Shown here: positions 34,041 through 46,344 of the stretch, piece after piece
How the letters are laid out: each line of letters begins with the position of its first letter
Position numbering within the stretch: the stretch's first letter is position 1
Assembly: GCA_038030265.1 (NCBI GenBank)
Contig: CM075939.1
Span: forward strand, 41,893,253-41,957,252
Direction of reading: 5' to 3'
Length of the DNA: 64,000 nt
DNA from: Corythucha ciliata
Lineage: Eukaryota; Arthropoda; Insecta; Hemiptera; Tingidae
Notes under the pieces: generated by a model
What the model was told of the DNA's origin: nothing
The model's input: only the letters and a program-made list of their open reading frames with translations
The model's database searches: none
Program-made: the position numbers and the translations under genes

Positions 34041-35333
34041 CCCCTTTTTTTTCTTTCTTTTCTTGATTTTTGAAATCCGGGCCCCCAAGGAAAATCGGCC
34101 CTGTGAATTAAGGATCCAGCCCCCCCCCCTCTCGACAGTCTTGCCGACTACATTTCTCAATTATTGAGTATGGGCTAAAAAACTCCGTTGGGGGGGGGGG
34201 GGGTAAAAAAACAAAAATTTGGCGTTCCTGAAGTTTTCTATATTTGTATGGTTGGTCTCAACCTTAAGTTCATGGAGAAAATTTCACGCCCCCCTCCCTG
34301 GAAATCGCTTGCGCCCCCTTAGGTGGGCGCGCTCCCCCCCGCAAATGTCCGCAAGGACGCCCGCCGAGCGCGCCTGGGCAAACATGGCAGATACCACTGA
34401 GTGACCTCATGTGATGTGCATGGTTTTTGAGCCCAAACTGGCTTCGGCACCCTCGATCCCCCCCCCCCCAAGAAAAAAATATTTTGGGAAAACGTAATAT
34501 GATATGAAATAATGAAATATGGCCTGTAGGTGTTGTCCAAGTTTGAGCTGTCCACGTCTCATTGACACTACCTCTACAGCCAAACAAGCACTCGCCCCTT
34601 CCATGTGCGTATGGGGAGGGGGGGGGTGCTATCTGAAGGAGAAGCACTTAGGCCGTACAGCCGCCATTAAAAGAGGCTCCTTTTCGTCGGTTTGTTTTGA
34701 CTTGAAAGCTTTCGAACAATAGTGTTCGTTCGAAGACTTTTCGACTTGTACGAGTTCCCCCGTTCCAATCGCGAGGACGGTATAGTATAAAATTGGCGAG
34801 GAGTGCAGGGGGTGGGTTTTGAAGAGTTAGCTGCGGAGAGAAGTGAATAGGTGGGTCGAGGAACAATGGGGAACGCGTTCTTCCTTTCCCATTCTCTCTG
34901 TACAGAAAACCTCTTGCTCGATGCTCCCATACTCTGATAACAAGGGATGAAAAGGAATTGAAAAAGGGTTATAGTTGTTTTGAGGGGAAGTGAAGAACAT
35001 AGAGGATTTTACAACAACTTTTACTTTGGTACTCTGCGTGCAGTGATTCATGAACAACAATAAAAAATTGATTGGCTTCGATTTTATTGGTGTTTTGATT
35101 GGGGGGAGGGGGATAAAAACTGTGTGATTACAGGAAGTTGGGTTTTATTCGTTTCCTCATTATTTTCCAACGGTTGACTGCTTCATTATGCGGCCGACTA
35201 GTCATTAACGAGCAGCGAGTAACTAGTTTTTGGAATGACTATAGTAAACTTTTTCACCTCATACCCACCCCCCTCTAGCAGGTATGCTTTATTCAACGCA
35301 GTGTTCATGTTTCTCTCTTTGTATTGTCGACAG
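34041..35333 (+). other. homopolymer-rich intron upstream of receptor exon
   Basis: No exon for the missing receptor N-terminus was recognised. There are T, C and G runs (for example 12 G at about 34191-34202). A pyrimidine-rich stretch and CAG at 35331-35333 form the splice acceptor. Confidence 0.5.
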
Positions 35334-36983
35334 GTATGGATTTTCGGGGACGTTTGGTGCTCAATGTGGCTCGCCCTGGATGTCTGGATGTGTACAGCGT
35401 CGATACTCAATCTGTGCGCCATTTCACTCGATCGCTACGTCGCAGTCACTCGACCCGTCACCTACCCGAGCATTATGTCGACGGGTCGAGCCAAAATACT
35501 CATAGCCACCGTTTGGGTTCTGTCGTTCATCATTTGTTTTCCACCATTGGTCGATTGGCGGGAAAAGGAGGAGACGACGGTGACGACGATGACAACAGTT
35601 GGCGGCGGGATCGAAGGTCCGGGGCGACCGTTGACCCCGGGTGGAGCGACGGTGGTCTCGTCGCCGGAGTTTCTCGGTGGTGTTGGTGGGGTTGTCATTC
35701 AAGCTCCGGAATTGGACGAGCCACCGTGTCCGTGGCGTTGTGAGTTGAGAACAAATGACGCGGGTTATGTGATTTATTCGGCGTTGGGTTCTTTTTACGT
35801 TCCGATGATCGTGATGTTGTTCTTTTATTGGAGAATTTATAGGGCGGCTGTGCAAACGACGCGGGCGATCAATCAAGGTTTTCGAACGACTAAAGGCTCA
35901 AAGGGGGGTGGCATTGGTAATCGATTTGACGAGCAACGACTGACACTGAGGATACATCGTGGCAGGGGGTCGGTTATGCAGGGATCCGCTGGTAGTAATT
36001 CGACCACTACGACAAATTCAGCGGCTAACTCAGTCACGAATTCTCCCGGTGGGTACAATAATAAAAGTCCCGATCGAAGGGCATCGAGAAAGGAGCAAAA
36101 GCGGCACCACGAGATGATCAAAATAAGCGTGTCCTACCCCAGCTCGGATCAAATTTCAGCGAATAATAACTCGCCTCCTCCTTCTAGTCCTAAATCCTCA
36201 ATTTCTAGTACTTCACCGACTAGCACGGGGGCTCTTTACTCTGTTCATTACACAGGAACAGAGCCATCGTCCGTTTATAGTAAAGAAAGCTGTCATTTAA
36301 GAGTCGATTCCTTGAATAGTCACAGACGAGGACGTCGCTCCAACTCTGAAGGTCATCAGACTGAGAGAAAATCAAGACTACTGGGAAAATCTATTTCTGT
36401 CCCTATACCTAAAGATTTGTCCCCATCGCCAAGTTATGATGAGACGAAGCCTAAGCTCATTTCTAGAATGGGAAAAAGGAACATAAAAGCTCAAGTTAAG
36501 AGATTTAGAATGGAGACAAAAGCAGCTAAGACTTTGGGCATCATTGTCGGAGGTTTTATTATGTGCTGGTTACCGTTTTTCACCGTCTACCTAATTCTAG
36601 GCCTCACCGGCTACGTTAACCCCGTCGTCTTCTCAGTCCTCTTCTGGCTCGGCTATTGCAACTCCGCCATCAATCCCTGTATCTACGCCCTGTTCAGTAA
36701 AGATTTCCGTTTCGCCTTCAAACGAATCATCTGCCGGTGTCTGTGCTCGCGCGAGTCAGCCGCCCGTCGCCACAGTTCACGCTACGGGCCGCGTCGCGGC
36801 TCCGACGGCTCGCACGTCGTCATCACAACCGCCTGCGCCAATTCCACAATGCGAACACGTGGACGCGGCGGTGATCATCGCTCCGCCTCACTTGACAACA
36901 ACGAGCTCGTCTCCCATCACAAAAATCACATTCATCACAGTGACAGCGATCCAAACAACGACGCTGGCTCTGAGTCAAGGTGA
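35334..36983 (+). CDS. Oamb: octopamine receptor, alpha1/OAMB type, 3' terminal exon
   Basis: A rhodopsin-class amine receptor at the plasma membrane that couples octopamine to intracellular calcium signalling. The exon opens after an acceptor CAG in phase 0 and encodes 549 residues to a TGA, from the start of TM3 to the C-terminus. TM3 has the disulfide Cys9, amine-binding Asp16 and DRY at 33-35. TM5 follows WRCELRTNDAGYVIYSALGS, TM6 has CWLPFF, and TM7 has NPCIYALF followed by a Cys-rich tail. The TM3, TM6 and TM7 wording matches insect OAMB closely. Oddities are an extra ~45 residues in extracellular loop 2 (Gly/Thr/Pro-rich) and a very long third inner loop. TM1-TM2 must lie on upstream exons, not found here. 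Confidence 0.85.
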   Translation, partial: VWIFGDVWCSMWLALDVWMCTASILNLCAISLDRYVAVTRPVTYPSIMSTGRAKILIATVWVLSFIICFPPLVDWREKEETTVTTMTTVGGGIEGPGRPLTPGGATVVSSPEFLGGVGGVVIQAPELDEPPCPWRCELRTNDAGYVIYSALGSFYVPMIVMLFFYWRIYRAAVQTTRAINQGFRTTKGSKGGGIGNRFDEQRLTLRIHRGRGSVMQGSAGSNSTTTTNSAANSVTNSPGGYNNKSPDRRASRKEQKRHHEMIKISVSYPSSDQISANNNSPPPSSPKSSISSTSPTSTGALYSVHYTGTEPSSVYSKESCHLRVDSLNSHRRGRRSNSEGHQTERKSRLLGKSISVPIPKDLSPSPSYDETKPKLISRMGKRNIKAQVKRFRMETKAAKTLGIIVGGFIMCWLPFFTVYLILGLTGYVNPVVFSVLFWLGYCNSAINPCIYALFSKDFRFAFKRIICRCLCSRESAARRHSSRYGPRRGSDGSHVVITTACANSTMRTRGRGGDHRSASLDNNELVSHHKNHIHHSDSDPNNDAGSESR

Positions 36984-38060
36984 CGACCCCATCAGGTCCA
37001 AATTGGACTCGTCAACGCGAATCAGACGCTTCTAAATGTGACTTCCATGTTCCTGTGAGTTTTTTTTTTTTTTTTTTCTATCTCTATCCCTCGTGATCTC
37101 TCCTTTATATTTAAACAACTCATCTACAGTACATAAGTGTTATTTTTACGCCAAAAAAAGTCTTGACGCCCTAAAATCAGTGCTGCTCACCCTCCCTCCT
37201 GGCCATCATATTTAAAACAAAATTATGTTTTTTGGTGTCCCCGAATTCAAGTATTCAACTCCTTTTAGCTTAGTATTTAAAAATTGTGCCTTAAATTACT
37301 TTTTTTTTTCTCTCAAGAAGGGCACTTTTGTTTGTTTCAAAGGGCTTCTTTAAAAACAACAAAAAAAGTAAAATCTATCACTTGCATTCGGACATTTGTT
37401 ACGGGTAATCCAATGGGTTTGGGAGGGAGGGGGAACGTACCTTAATTTATTTTAATGCCCCGAATTATAGTTTAATTATTAAAAATAATGAAAAGCGTAC
37501 AATATTCTAAAACATATTTTTAAAATAAATAATGAGTGCCTTGGAAATGCATTAAACATCAAACAGCTTGTTTTTCTTTGATTTGCTTGCGATAAAAAAA
37601 AATTACGAAAGCGTCTTTTTTTGTTATTCTTGTTAACTATTTATTAACGAAAAAAATTAAAACAAAACCGACGGAATTGATTGGATAGATGGAAAATAAA
37701 TTAAGATTCAACAGAAAATAGCGAGGCGTTTAAAATTGGCTTTGCTTCTTGTGGTGTTTTTTCTTCTTTTTTTTCAGGAACAAAATAAAGAATAAGAGTA
37801 GGAAGATCAAACGATTTTTGTTTTACTTTCATTAAAGAAAAAAATAATTTATTTGAAAAAGGGAAATTTACGCTTATTAGGCAGACAAAAATTGATCAAA
37901 AAAATGAAATGATTTATGTACTCGGTAGCCTCTTCGTAATTATTTCTGATGTTATAGCAAGCTTCTCTCCCTTATTAAAAAAAATTAACAATTAACAAAA
38001 CCAGTAGATTAATAAAGGAAACTTAATGATAAGGTCTGTCCGATTTGCCCAGTGGAAACT
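36984..38060 (+). other. receptor 3' flank, AT-rich
   Basis: Probably the 3' UTR and beyond. Several AATAAA-type words occur (for example near 37523 and 37694), but none can be picked as the cleavage signal from sequence alone. Confidence 0.4.
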
Positions 38061-38447
38061 CAGTCAGGTTTATCAACGAAATTGTCTAGCTCACGTAGTT
38101 TTTATTGAAATCCAAAGCGGTTTTCGGCCTCTTAGGCCATTTTCAAGGACACATTATTAATAAATTATGAAAAGACGAGAAACGTACCGTTGTTCATTGT
38201 TACACAAACCGTCATAATGACGGTAATATATTATAACATTATGACGGTTCGTGTAGCAATGAACAACGGTATGTTTCTCCCTTTTCATAATTGATTAATA
38301 CTGTATCCTTGAAAATGGCCTAAGAGGCCGAAAACCGGTTTGGATTTCAATAAAAACTACGTGAGCTAGACAATTTCGTCGATAAACTTGACTGAACGCG
38401 GGAGCTCACTACCTCAAGCTTCAACATCCCAATTTCCAGTGGAAACT
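38061..38447. mobile_element. Penelope-like inverted repeat with hammerhead-like motif
   Basis: 38061-38394 is a near-perfect hairpin about 334 bp long, centred near 38227. The right arm reads CCTTGAAAATGG-CCTAAGAGGCCG-AAAACCGG and then CAATAAAAACTACG, very like the terminal repeats of Penelope-like retroelements, which carry hammerhead ribozymes with GGCC stems before GAAA. A 12-bp direct repeat CCAGTGGAAACT lies at 38049-38060 and 38436-38447, a likely target duplication enclosing the hairpin plus a 41-bp tail. The CUGANGA ribozyme core is altered, so self-cleavage is doubtful. Confidence 0.65.
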
Positions 38448-40290
38448 GTTCACAGCGTTAATTTTCTGGCGTCAAGGGATTTGTTTTGCTTCAAAGACAA
38501 GTTATCCAGCCATTCCTAGTCACTACAAAAATATAATAAAATAATGTTGTGATTTTCATTCATAAATTGATGAGCATTATGCTTGAAAAATTGAAGAGGT
38601 CGTGCTCTTTTTTATTTTAAATGGCTGAATATGTGTTTTCCAGCCCGAAGTAATAAATAACATGTAAATAACTGATGTAAATATTGTATATTTCTTGATA
38701 GGTGTTTGTTGGACCCGTACTCCTGAACTGGGCTACGTGAAAAAAAAAAAAAAAAAAAGACTAAAATTAAGGAAAATTAAACCTGTTACATGTTTTAAAA
38801 AACAAAATAATCAAAAAAACTGACGTAATTATTAATGTTGTTGCTGTAATTTAATTATTTTTTTGGGGTTAACAATAATAAAATCAAACCATTGTTTGTG
38901 AATAAATGCTGGTGTCGAAATTTAAAAACGGGTACAATTCTCGTAAGATATTAAAAGAAATTATAAAATATAAGGAACGTCCTATATTGCCTGAGTTTAT
39001 TAATACAAAAACAAACTCATCCCCCCCTCTACACTCTTTAACCTTCATCCACCGGCAGGTAAAGTCATAAATTTCGTACCGGCTGTCTTTTTCAATTACA
39101 TCATCCACGACACGGAAAGTTATATGGAAGTGCTTTCAAACCACGTTATTGGTTTTAACGCCCCCTCCCCCTCTCACCAATCACCCAACGTCGCATTAAA
39201 CCAAACTGTTTGTGAGTGGGTGGGGGGAGATCTTACGGACGTTACACTCATCTCAACTAGAAAATTGTGTCAAAAAATTACGAGCGCCCCATACTAAAGG
39301 AACGCGTTGTTGTGTGTTCTTAATACACAACGCGTCGACTTAACGTGTGTTCGAGCACTAATAACATGTTGAAGGAATGTTATGAATTGCCCCCCCCCCA
39401 CCATTTTTTTTTGTTTCAAGCATTAACGATTATTATCACACGCGAAGCACTCTGAAGTAATATTAAGAAAATGGGGTGGGGGGCCGAAAATAAACAGAAA
39501 TTATGGATGGTTGAGAATTTTTCAGGGCATACTTGTTTTCTAGAACTCCACTCGGTTCAATCACGCAAAATTAGAATATAATGAGGGGGAGGACCAGAGA
39601 GTTAATGGTTCATCGTGGTGAGAGGGGGGGGGTTCATAACTGTAAGGTCTAATATTTTTTAAGGAAGGAAAATAGCGAGGGCGTTTTAATGGGAGAGTTA
39701 TTTTCATTAAAATGGAACTCACGGTAAAATCCCGGCCTATACACCCACACACACGGATCTTTTGAAAAGCTATATGGGCTTCATTTTATCTTCTTAACGT
39801 TCATTCAACACTGCGGGGGGTATGGTGTTTCATTCATTCTATGGTCATTGTCACTGAACTATCCTCCCCCGCCACCCGTCTCAATTCCAGCTATTGGAGT
39901 GAATGGCGGGTTTGAAGGGCAAGGCCAACCACCACCACCACCCTGATCGATTTCACAACAATTTTTTAACACGAGTGAGGGCCATACTGAACTGAATTAA
40001 GTTTTGTCAAAGAGACTACTAATCTCTGTTCTACAGGTGCTGGAAAATAGACGATGTAGTATCTTCCCGTCTTCTGTTTCTTCTTTCTCCGTTACCCAAG
40101 GCCACAGAGGCAGAACAACTACAGTTAACAGACGTCCTACTTTCCCTAAAAATGTCCTACTTTTTATAGGACGTCCAGCCGCTTGTGTTCTATTCATTGG
40201 TGGATTTAAGGGGGGCTATAAGGACTTAGCTCCCCTAGTTGGTCATATTAGCCCCCCAAGATGTTTATTCTCAAACCCCTTTTCCAAAAA
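38448..40290. other. intergenic sequence without a recognised gene
   Basis: No credible coding frame. It is AT-rich with A, C and G runs. Confidence 0.5.
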
Positions 40291-41735
40291 CTGTCAAATT
40301 GACAGTTTTTAACGCCAAAAATGACAGTGCCTATAGGGCGACATTGACAGTTTTTCGAGGACGAAATGTTCAGTTTTCAGAACGAAATTGACAGTTCCCG
40401 AGATAAATATGTCCATTAATAAATTCCAATACGAAATTGACAGTTTTGAACGACGATATTGATAGTTTCTATTACTCTGATGCAAAACCTCGGAATCAAG
40501 GTTTGGGATATTTAATATGTTAGTGGGATATATAAAATTGTCAGTTCCTGAGTCAAAATTGACAGTATTGTAAGTCGAAATTTACAGTTTGAAGTACGAC
40601 AATCACAGTTTTGAATGTTGAAATTGACAGTATCTAGGGTGAAATTGGCGAATTCTATGACGAAATTGCCAATTTATAGGATGAAATTAGGAATTTTAGG
40701 ATGACAATAACAGTTTTGACAACGAAATTTACAATTTCCTACGACAAAATGGACAGTTTCAGAAAGGAATTGACTGTTTCCCGAACAAATGCAAGTTGAT
40801 AGTTTCCAGGATGAAATTGACAGTTTTGAATGATTCTTGAACGAAATTCACAGTTTGTAGGACGAAATTGGCAGTTTCAGGACGACACTGATAGGTCTGG
40901 CGACGAAATTGACTGTTTCTGGAACGAAATTGACAATACTAGGAAGAAATTGACAGTTTAAAAGACGAAATCAACAGTTTCCAGGATGAAATTCACGGTT
41001 TGAAGAACAAGATTGATAGTTTCCAGGACGAAATTGTTAGATTTGAACATTTACTTGACAGTTTACAGGGCGAAATTGACAGTTTTTAACGACGAAATTG
41101 ACAGTTTCTAGTACTCGACTGTTTCCGGTGAAGGGGCTTAAAAACCCGTCACATAAAATCTCTTGACAAGTTTCTAGGAAGAAATTGGCAGATTCGTGGT
41201 CGAAATTGACAGTATTTGGGGCGAAATTGGCAGTTTTAGAACTATATCGGTATAGTTTTGACGACGAAATTGACAGTTTTGAATGGCGAAATTGACCTTC
41301 ATAGGACAAAATTGACAGTGTTGGATCGATAGTGATAGTTTCAACTAGAAATTTACAGTCCGCAGGACGAAATTGACAGTTTCTGAGACAACATTGACAG
41401 TTATTTATGACAAAATAGACAGTTTCAGGGGTGAAATCGACAGCTCCCTGGCCGAAATTGACAGTTTACGAGACGGAATTGTTTTGAGAGTTTTAAGAAC
41501 TCGACTGTTTCAGGTGAAGGGGCCCAAGAACCTCATGTTGTGAGACCGAATGGTCTGTTGCTGAATCTAGAAATCAAGTTTTGTGATCTTCTGTTATGCA
41601 GGAGAAAATTGACAGATTCCAAGAGCTGTCAGTTTCTGGGGTGAAATTGAGAGTTTTTTAAAGACGAAATTATCAGTTTTAAGGGCGAAATTGACAACTC
41701 GACCGAAACTGACAGTTGCCAAGGGAAGAATGAAG
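40291..41735. repeat. family B ~21-bp minisatellite
   Basis: About 55 units of the pattern GACGAAATTGACAGTTT plus 3-6 variable bases, all in one orientation. Two longer blocks starting near 41112 and 41500 share ACTCGACTGTTTC and GGTGAAGGGGC, so a second, longer period of roughly 390 bp is present. Confidence 0.88.
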
Positions 41736-43735
41736 AAAATCCGTGTGGTATGAAACCCGAATTCTCATCAGTGACTGAGTTTGCAATTTTTAGTGCCTCA
41801 CTAGTCGTTTTGGTGAAAGTTAGTGTAGAAATCGTCAGTTCAGGCATTTTTAAGGCCCGAATGTTCAATTTGGCCATCATTGGAACGCGAGTGGTCGTTT
41901 TTCAAGGCGTAAATCTGTCAGTATAGCCATTGTTGGTGAAGGGGGGGGGCATGAATTGTCAAAACGACCAGCAGCCCGTTTTAGGGCTTGTCCTGTCTGT
42001 TCTACCACTTTCAAGGGACGCATTTTCGTTGTCCCTGACGCTTTCCAAAGAACGTGAATGACCAGTTTGACCATTTTTAGACCGAAACTTTGAAGGTTTA
42101 GATTTTTAAGGCGTTTGGTTATTTCAGAGCACGAATCGTCAGTTCAGCCATTTTAATGGCCTGGAATCGCTTTTTTGGTCATTTTCAAGGTGCGAGTCGT
42201 CATTTGAGGCATTTCCAAGGCGCGAATTGTCATTTTAGCCATTTTCAGGGCTTGAATAGTCGGTTTGACTAATTCCAGGGGACGAATCGTCCGTAAAGTC
42301 AATTTTAGGTGCGAAATATTAGTTTAGCAATTTATAAGGCACGAATCGTAAGATTCACCATTGTTCGAATGGGTCGAACGAGCGAAAATTTGTTTTTGGC
42401 GCAGTGAAATCCGTGAAATTACTTTTTTAGGTCCAACCAGAAGCAAGTCACATTAGGCATGAATCGTCGGTTAAGGCATTTCCAAGACGCTGCTATTAGT
42501 TCTGCTATTTTAAGGGCACAAATCGTCTGCATTTTTAGCCATTTGCTAGGCGTGGTGACTCAGTTTGTCCATTTTTGCGCTATGAATGGTAAGTTTCGCC
42601 ATTTTACTGGCACGAAGTAGCACATTTAGCCATTTTTAGGGCGTGATTTGCCAATCAAGCAATTTCATAGCAATTTATAGTTTCAAATCAAATCAAAAAG
42701 TTTATCCAGTCCATGAGGTTCATGTAGCTAACACTGGTTGGTGGGGTGGAGGGGTTCGGTGAGGACGGCCCATGCTCGGTGCCGGGTCTATAGTCTGTTG
42801 GGTCATTTATAATAAGCGCGAATCGTCAGTTTTGATTTTTTAAGGAGGAAATTAGTCCCGTCAGGCCAACGCCCGAATGGTCAGTTTGGGCATTCGCGGC
42901 GCCCAAATGGTTGATTTTTTAATATTCAGGGCAGGAATTATCTGTTTAGGGATTTGCGGAGCGTTAATTTTTAGTTTTTAGAACGCGTTACGTCAGCTGG
43001 GCCACTTTTAGAGCGGGAATCGCTAGTTTTAGCCAGTTGTAGCTCGTGAATTGAAGATTTAGCCAGTTTCATAGTGAGATTCATGATTTTTTCATGCATT
43101 TTCAGAGCTGCATGAACCGTCAGTCTAGCCACTTTTAGACGGCGTGAAGTCCGTTGGGCCCTTTTTTTAGTACGGTAATTGCCAGTTTGGCCATTTTTAA
43201 ATCGTTTTAAGGTGGGAATAGGCAGTGAATTGATAGCAAGCCATTTTTATTAGAGCGAAGGACACAATTTCATAAGCCTCTCCCTTGACTGAATCTTGGA
43301 TCCGCGTCTGGACCCTGCGTGGTACAAAAACAGCTAAACTGACAGTTCGAGCCTTTAAAATGCTCAACGTAGCGATATTTGCCCTGAAAAGGGCAAAACA
43401 GACGATGCGAACTCCAAAAATGGCCAAACTAGCCATTCGCACATAGAAAATGTTAAAAACTGACGATTCGAGCCCTCAAAATGCCATAAAACTGATCACT
43501 GGCGTTCGAAAAATGGTCAAACGCCTTAAAAATGGCTAAACTTACATTTTGCAACCTAAAAAACAACCCAACCAGAAATTCAAGCCCTGATGGCTTGACG
43601 GATCATTATTGAAGTCTTAAGAATGACAAAACTGACTATTTTTTCGTCGAAAAAAAAAATGGTAAAATTGACTATTCACGCCCTAAAAATGGCCGTACTA
43701 ATAATCAAACTGGTCCCACGGAAAATGTCTGGCGA
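41736..43735. repeat. family C ~31-33-bp minisatellite, two orientations
   Basis: Units of the form GCGCGAATCGTCAGTTT followed by AGCCATTTTTAGG repeat from about 41800 to 43200. From about 43330 to 43735 the same words appear as reverse complements (GGCTAAACTGACGATTCG). The array thus changes strand once. Confidence 0.82.
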
Positions 43736-44099
43736 CCTCAGAAGTGTCATCTCCTAAACCTAGACCACAAAAACCGGCTTGCGCAGGTGCCAGACACGAT
43801 CAAATTACCCGGATTTTTCATGCGATGGGCTCCCGGAATATTTTATGACGTTTCATTAACTAATCCATGAAAACCACCAGTCTAATCATGTCATAGTGGG
43901 GGGAGAAAGGGGGCCCTTCTCAATCTCGCACGCTACGTTGCGTTTTGCAAAGAACTCCATTTGAATGAACCGGTAACATCAGGTTTTGAAATACAACCCA
44001 CGACAAGCGGAACAAATTTCACGAAATGGCGCCCGAACAATCCATTTCGGCTTCAGAAAATCAATTTTACAATTCACAAACATGAGGGGCCGGTGTGTA
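43736..44099. other. unassigned spacer
   Basis: No gene or repeat was recognised. Confidence 0.4.
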
Positions 44100-44345
44100 C
44101 GTGAGGGCTAGGGCGTTGCGTTGCAGCAGCCTGGCACCCAAGGGTACTGTGGTCATGGGTACATGGGTTCGATTCCCGCGCTGGTCATCAAAGAACAAAT
44201 TTTGGCCCAGCCTCAGGTTTTGAGGTCCTACCCTTCGTGGTTGGAAGGAGGCTATGGCAATATGGTAAAAGCCTCCACCTGGGTCATCCTCTCAACTCTA
44301 TTGTAACACCAAGCGAGGTAACACAGAGAAGAAGAAGAAAAAACC
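44100..44345 (+). mobile_element. tRNA-derived SINE candidate with GAA tail
   Basis: A perfect Pol III box B (GGTTCGATTCC) lies at about 44167-44177, preceded by a GGGCTAGGGCG region that could be a weak box A. A ~150 bp body follows and a (GAA)n then A tail ends it at about 44328-44342. No coding capacity. Only one copy is evident in this window, apart from a bare GAA run near 19730. Confidence 0.55.
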
Positions 44346-45700
44346 CAAACATCGGAATTCGCTCTTCCAAAACCCAAAATTCGATTGTTCTGCCCTTTTA
44401 AGAAAAACAATTTCAATAGTTTGGCAATTCGGACCATCGTTTTCACGGGCTTCTGCATGGTCCGACCCACAAATTTTGGGGGTTTTAAAGAGACAAAAAC
44501 TCGCTAAAGGTTAATTGAAGGATACGAACCTATAAAAATTCGTTTTGAAGGTACCCAACATTTTTTTGGGTCATAAACTTCAAACCTGAAGAAAGAAAAG
44601 AAAAAAAAAATGTGTATCCGGGAACCTGCGTCCTTAATTGATTGTGAGATATACCCCTGAATCTGGTGTTTTAAGGCACTAACAAGGAACCAAACCCTCG
44701 AAATCCGTGCATTTTGATTGGTTTTAAAGGGACAAAGCCGTGAAATTTGTGGTTTCACGCGCTAAACCCACGAGATCTCGATCATAAAAGGTCCAAACCC
44801 TCGAGATTCCATTTTATAAGGGTCAATCCAACAAAATTGGTTATTTCAGGTGTAGAATCAGCGAAATTTCTGTCGTACCATAAAAGAGCCAATCACGTGT
44901 AATTAATGTTTTTCAAGAGTTGAGCCAATGAATTTGGATTTCTGAGGTTTTTCATGCATAACTCGGGAAGAGATTGTCCAAGGGCCAAAACACCTTGAAA
45001 TTTTGGGGTTTTTCGAGGCCAAACACGTGAAATTTGTTTGTTAAAGGAGCTGATTTAGTGAAATTTCATCCGTAATACCGCCAAAACCCTTGAAATTCCA
45101 TTTTATGAGGGCCAAATTCATGAGGTTTGATTTTTTGGTATACAGCCACGGTATTTGGAGCTGAATTCGCAAAAATTCGTCCATAAAAGGGTCAAACTTC
45201 AAAATTCCATTTTATAAGTGCCGAATCCATGAAATTTTATTTTCCAAAGGATCAAAGCCGTGGAACTTGGGTCGCTGAATTAGTGAAATTTCGTACATAA
45301 AAGGCCCAAGGCCAAATCACTGAAATTAAATTTAAATACGGAGCCAAATCCTCAAAATTGGATTCTACAGGCGTGGAATTCACGAAATTTTTGTCCCAAA
45401 AGAGCCATTTTTTCTATGAGTAAATATATTTTTTGAAGAGACAAGCCAACAAATTTGGATTTCTGAGAGTGGCCTTGAAATCGGGGTTTTCAAGGGTCAA
45501 ACGGCGGAATTTTGAATGAAATGATGATGCCAACGAGAGAAATTGTGCTTCTCAAAGAGCGAAATCAGCTAAATTTTGAATTTCAGGCACCGAGTCAACG
45601 AAATTACGCCCTCAGAAGAGTGTACGACGCGATTTTTTTTTTTTTTTTTTTCACGAGTCGAAATTCAAGAAAATGTATTGGAGGAGCCATCCACTGTCCC
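44346..45700. repeat. family D ~30-bp minisatellite
   Basis: Units built from CCAAACCCTCGAAATTCC and ATTTTATAAGGG words, with spacing about 28-33 bp and strong divergence, plus two poly-A/T interruptions (44597-44609 and 45632-45649). Confidence 0.8.
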
Positions 45701-45974
45701 TGAGGGAAACTGTTTTAGAGGAAACTGAGATCGCGAATTTCGTTTTTTATCAAAAACCCATGAAATTTCACTAGTTGAGAAAACTGGGCAAGTTATTCGC
45801 CAAAATTCTGTCAATTTGCTGCTAAAATACGCAAGGAAAAAGGCTTACTGGAGGAAAAATTGAGAAATGGAGCTCAAATTCGCAGCTGACTTTGAGAAAA
45901 CGTACCAATTCGAGGTTTTGTGTTGATTTTCGGCACAAATTGAGAGAAAACTTAAATTCTCAGAAATCCACTGA

Positions 45975-46006
<32 letters not shown>

Positions 46007-46344
46007 GAGGTAAGAACTGCATATTCCCGGCTAAAATATTGAGGTAATGCGCACAATCACAGCGAATACAGAGAAAAAAGCTAAATCGCGCAGTTCACTT
46101 TGCCAAAAATAGCCAATTCAGGGCTAAAATTGGATATAATCAGTAGTTATCGGCTAAATTTGAGAAATATTTACGGCTAAAATTGAGAAAAATCGCTAAT
46201 TTCCGGCTAAAACGCATAGATGTACAATATGTGATTATTCGTAGCTAGCTAAATTGCGGTTATCAATTGGGCAAAACAGTTGAAATGAAGAAAAACGCTA
46301 ATTGGAGGGGATCCGCTAATTATTCACGGCTAAAATTAGATGAA
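45701..46344. repeat. family A degenerate minisatellite
   Basis: Plus-orientation units with a run of A (about 45980-46004) inside. The Gypsy remnant begins where the array ends. Confidence 0.78.

Noticed and set aside
34219..34930. Candidate upstream exons of the octopamine receptor
   Set aside because: Open frames here contain no TM1-TM2 motif (no N or LAVAD-like signature) and cross homopolymers.
35424..36121. Antisense frames over the receptor exon
   Set aside because: The sense strand has clear GPCR motifs throughout; these are shadows.
40291..45700. Repeat arrays as CRISPR-like
   Set aside because: Units are adjacent and degenerate without unique spacers of constant length, and the genome is eukaryotic.
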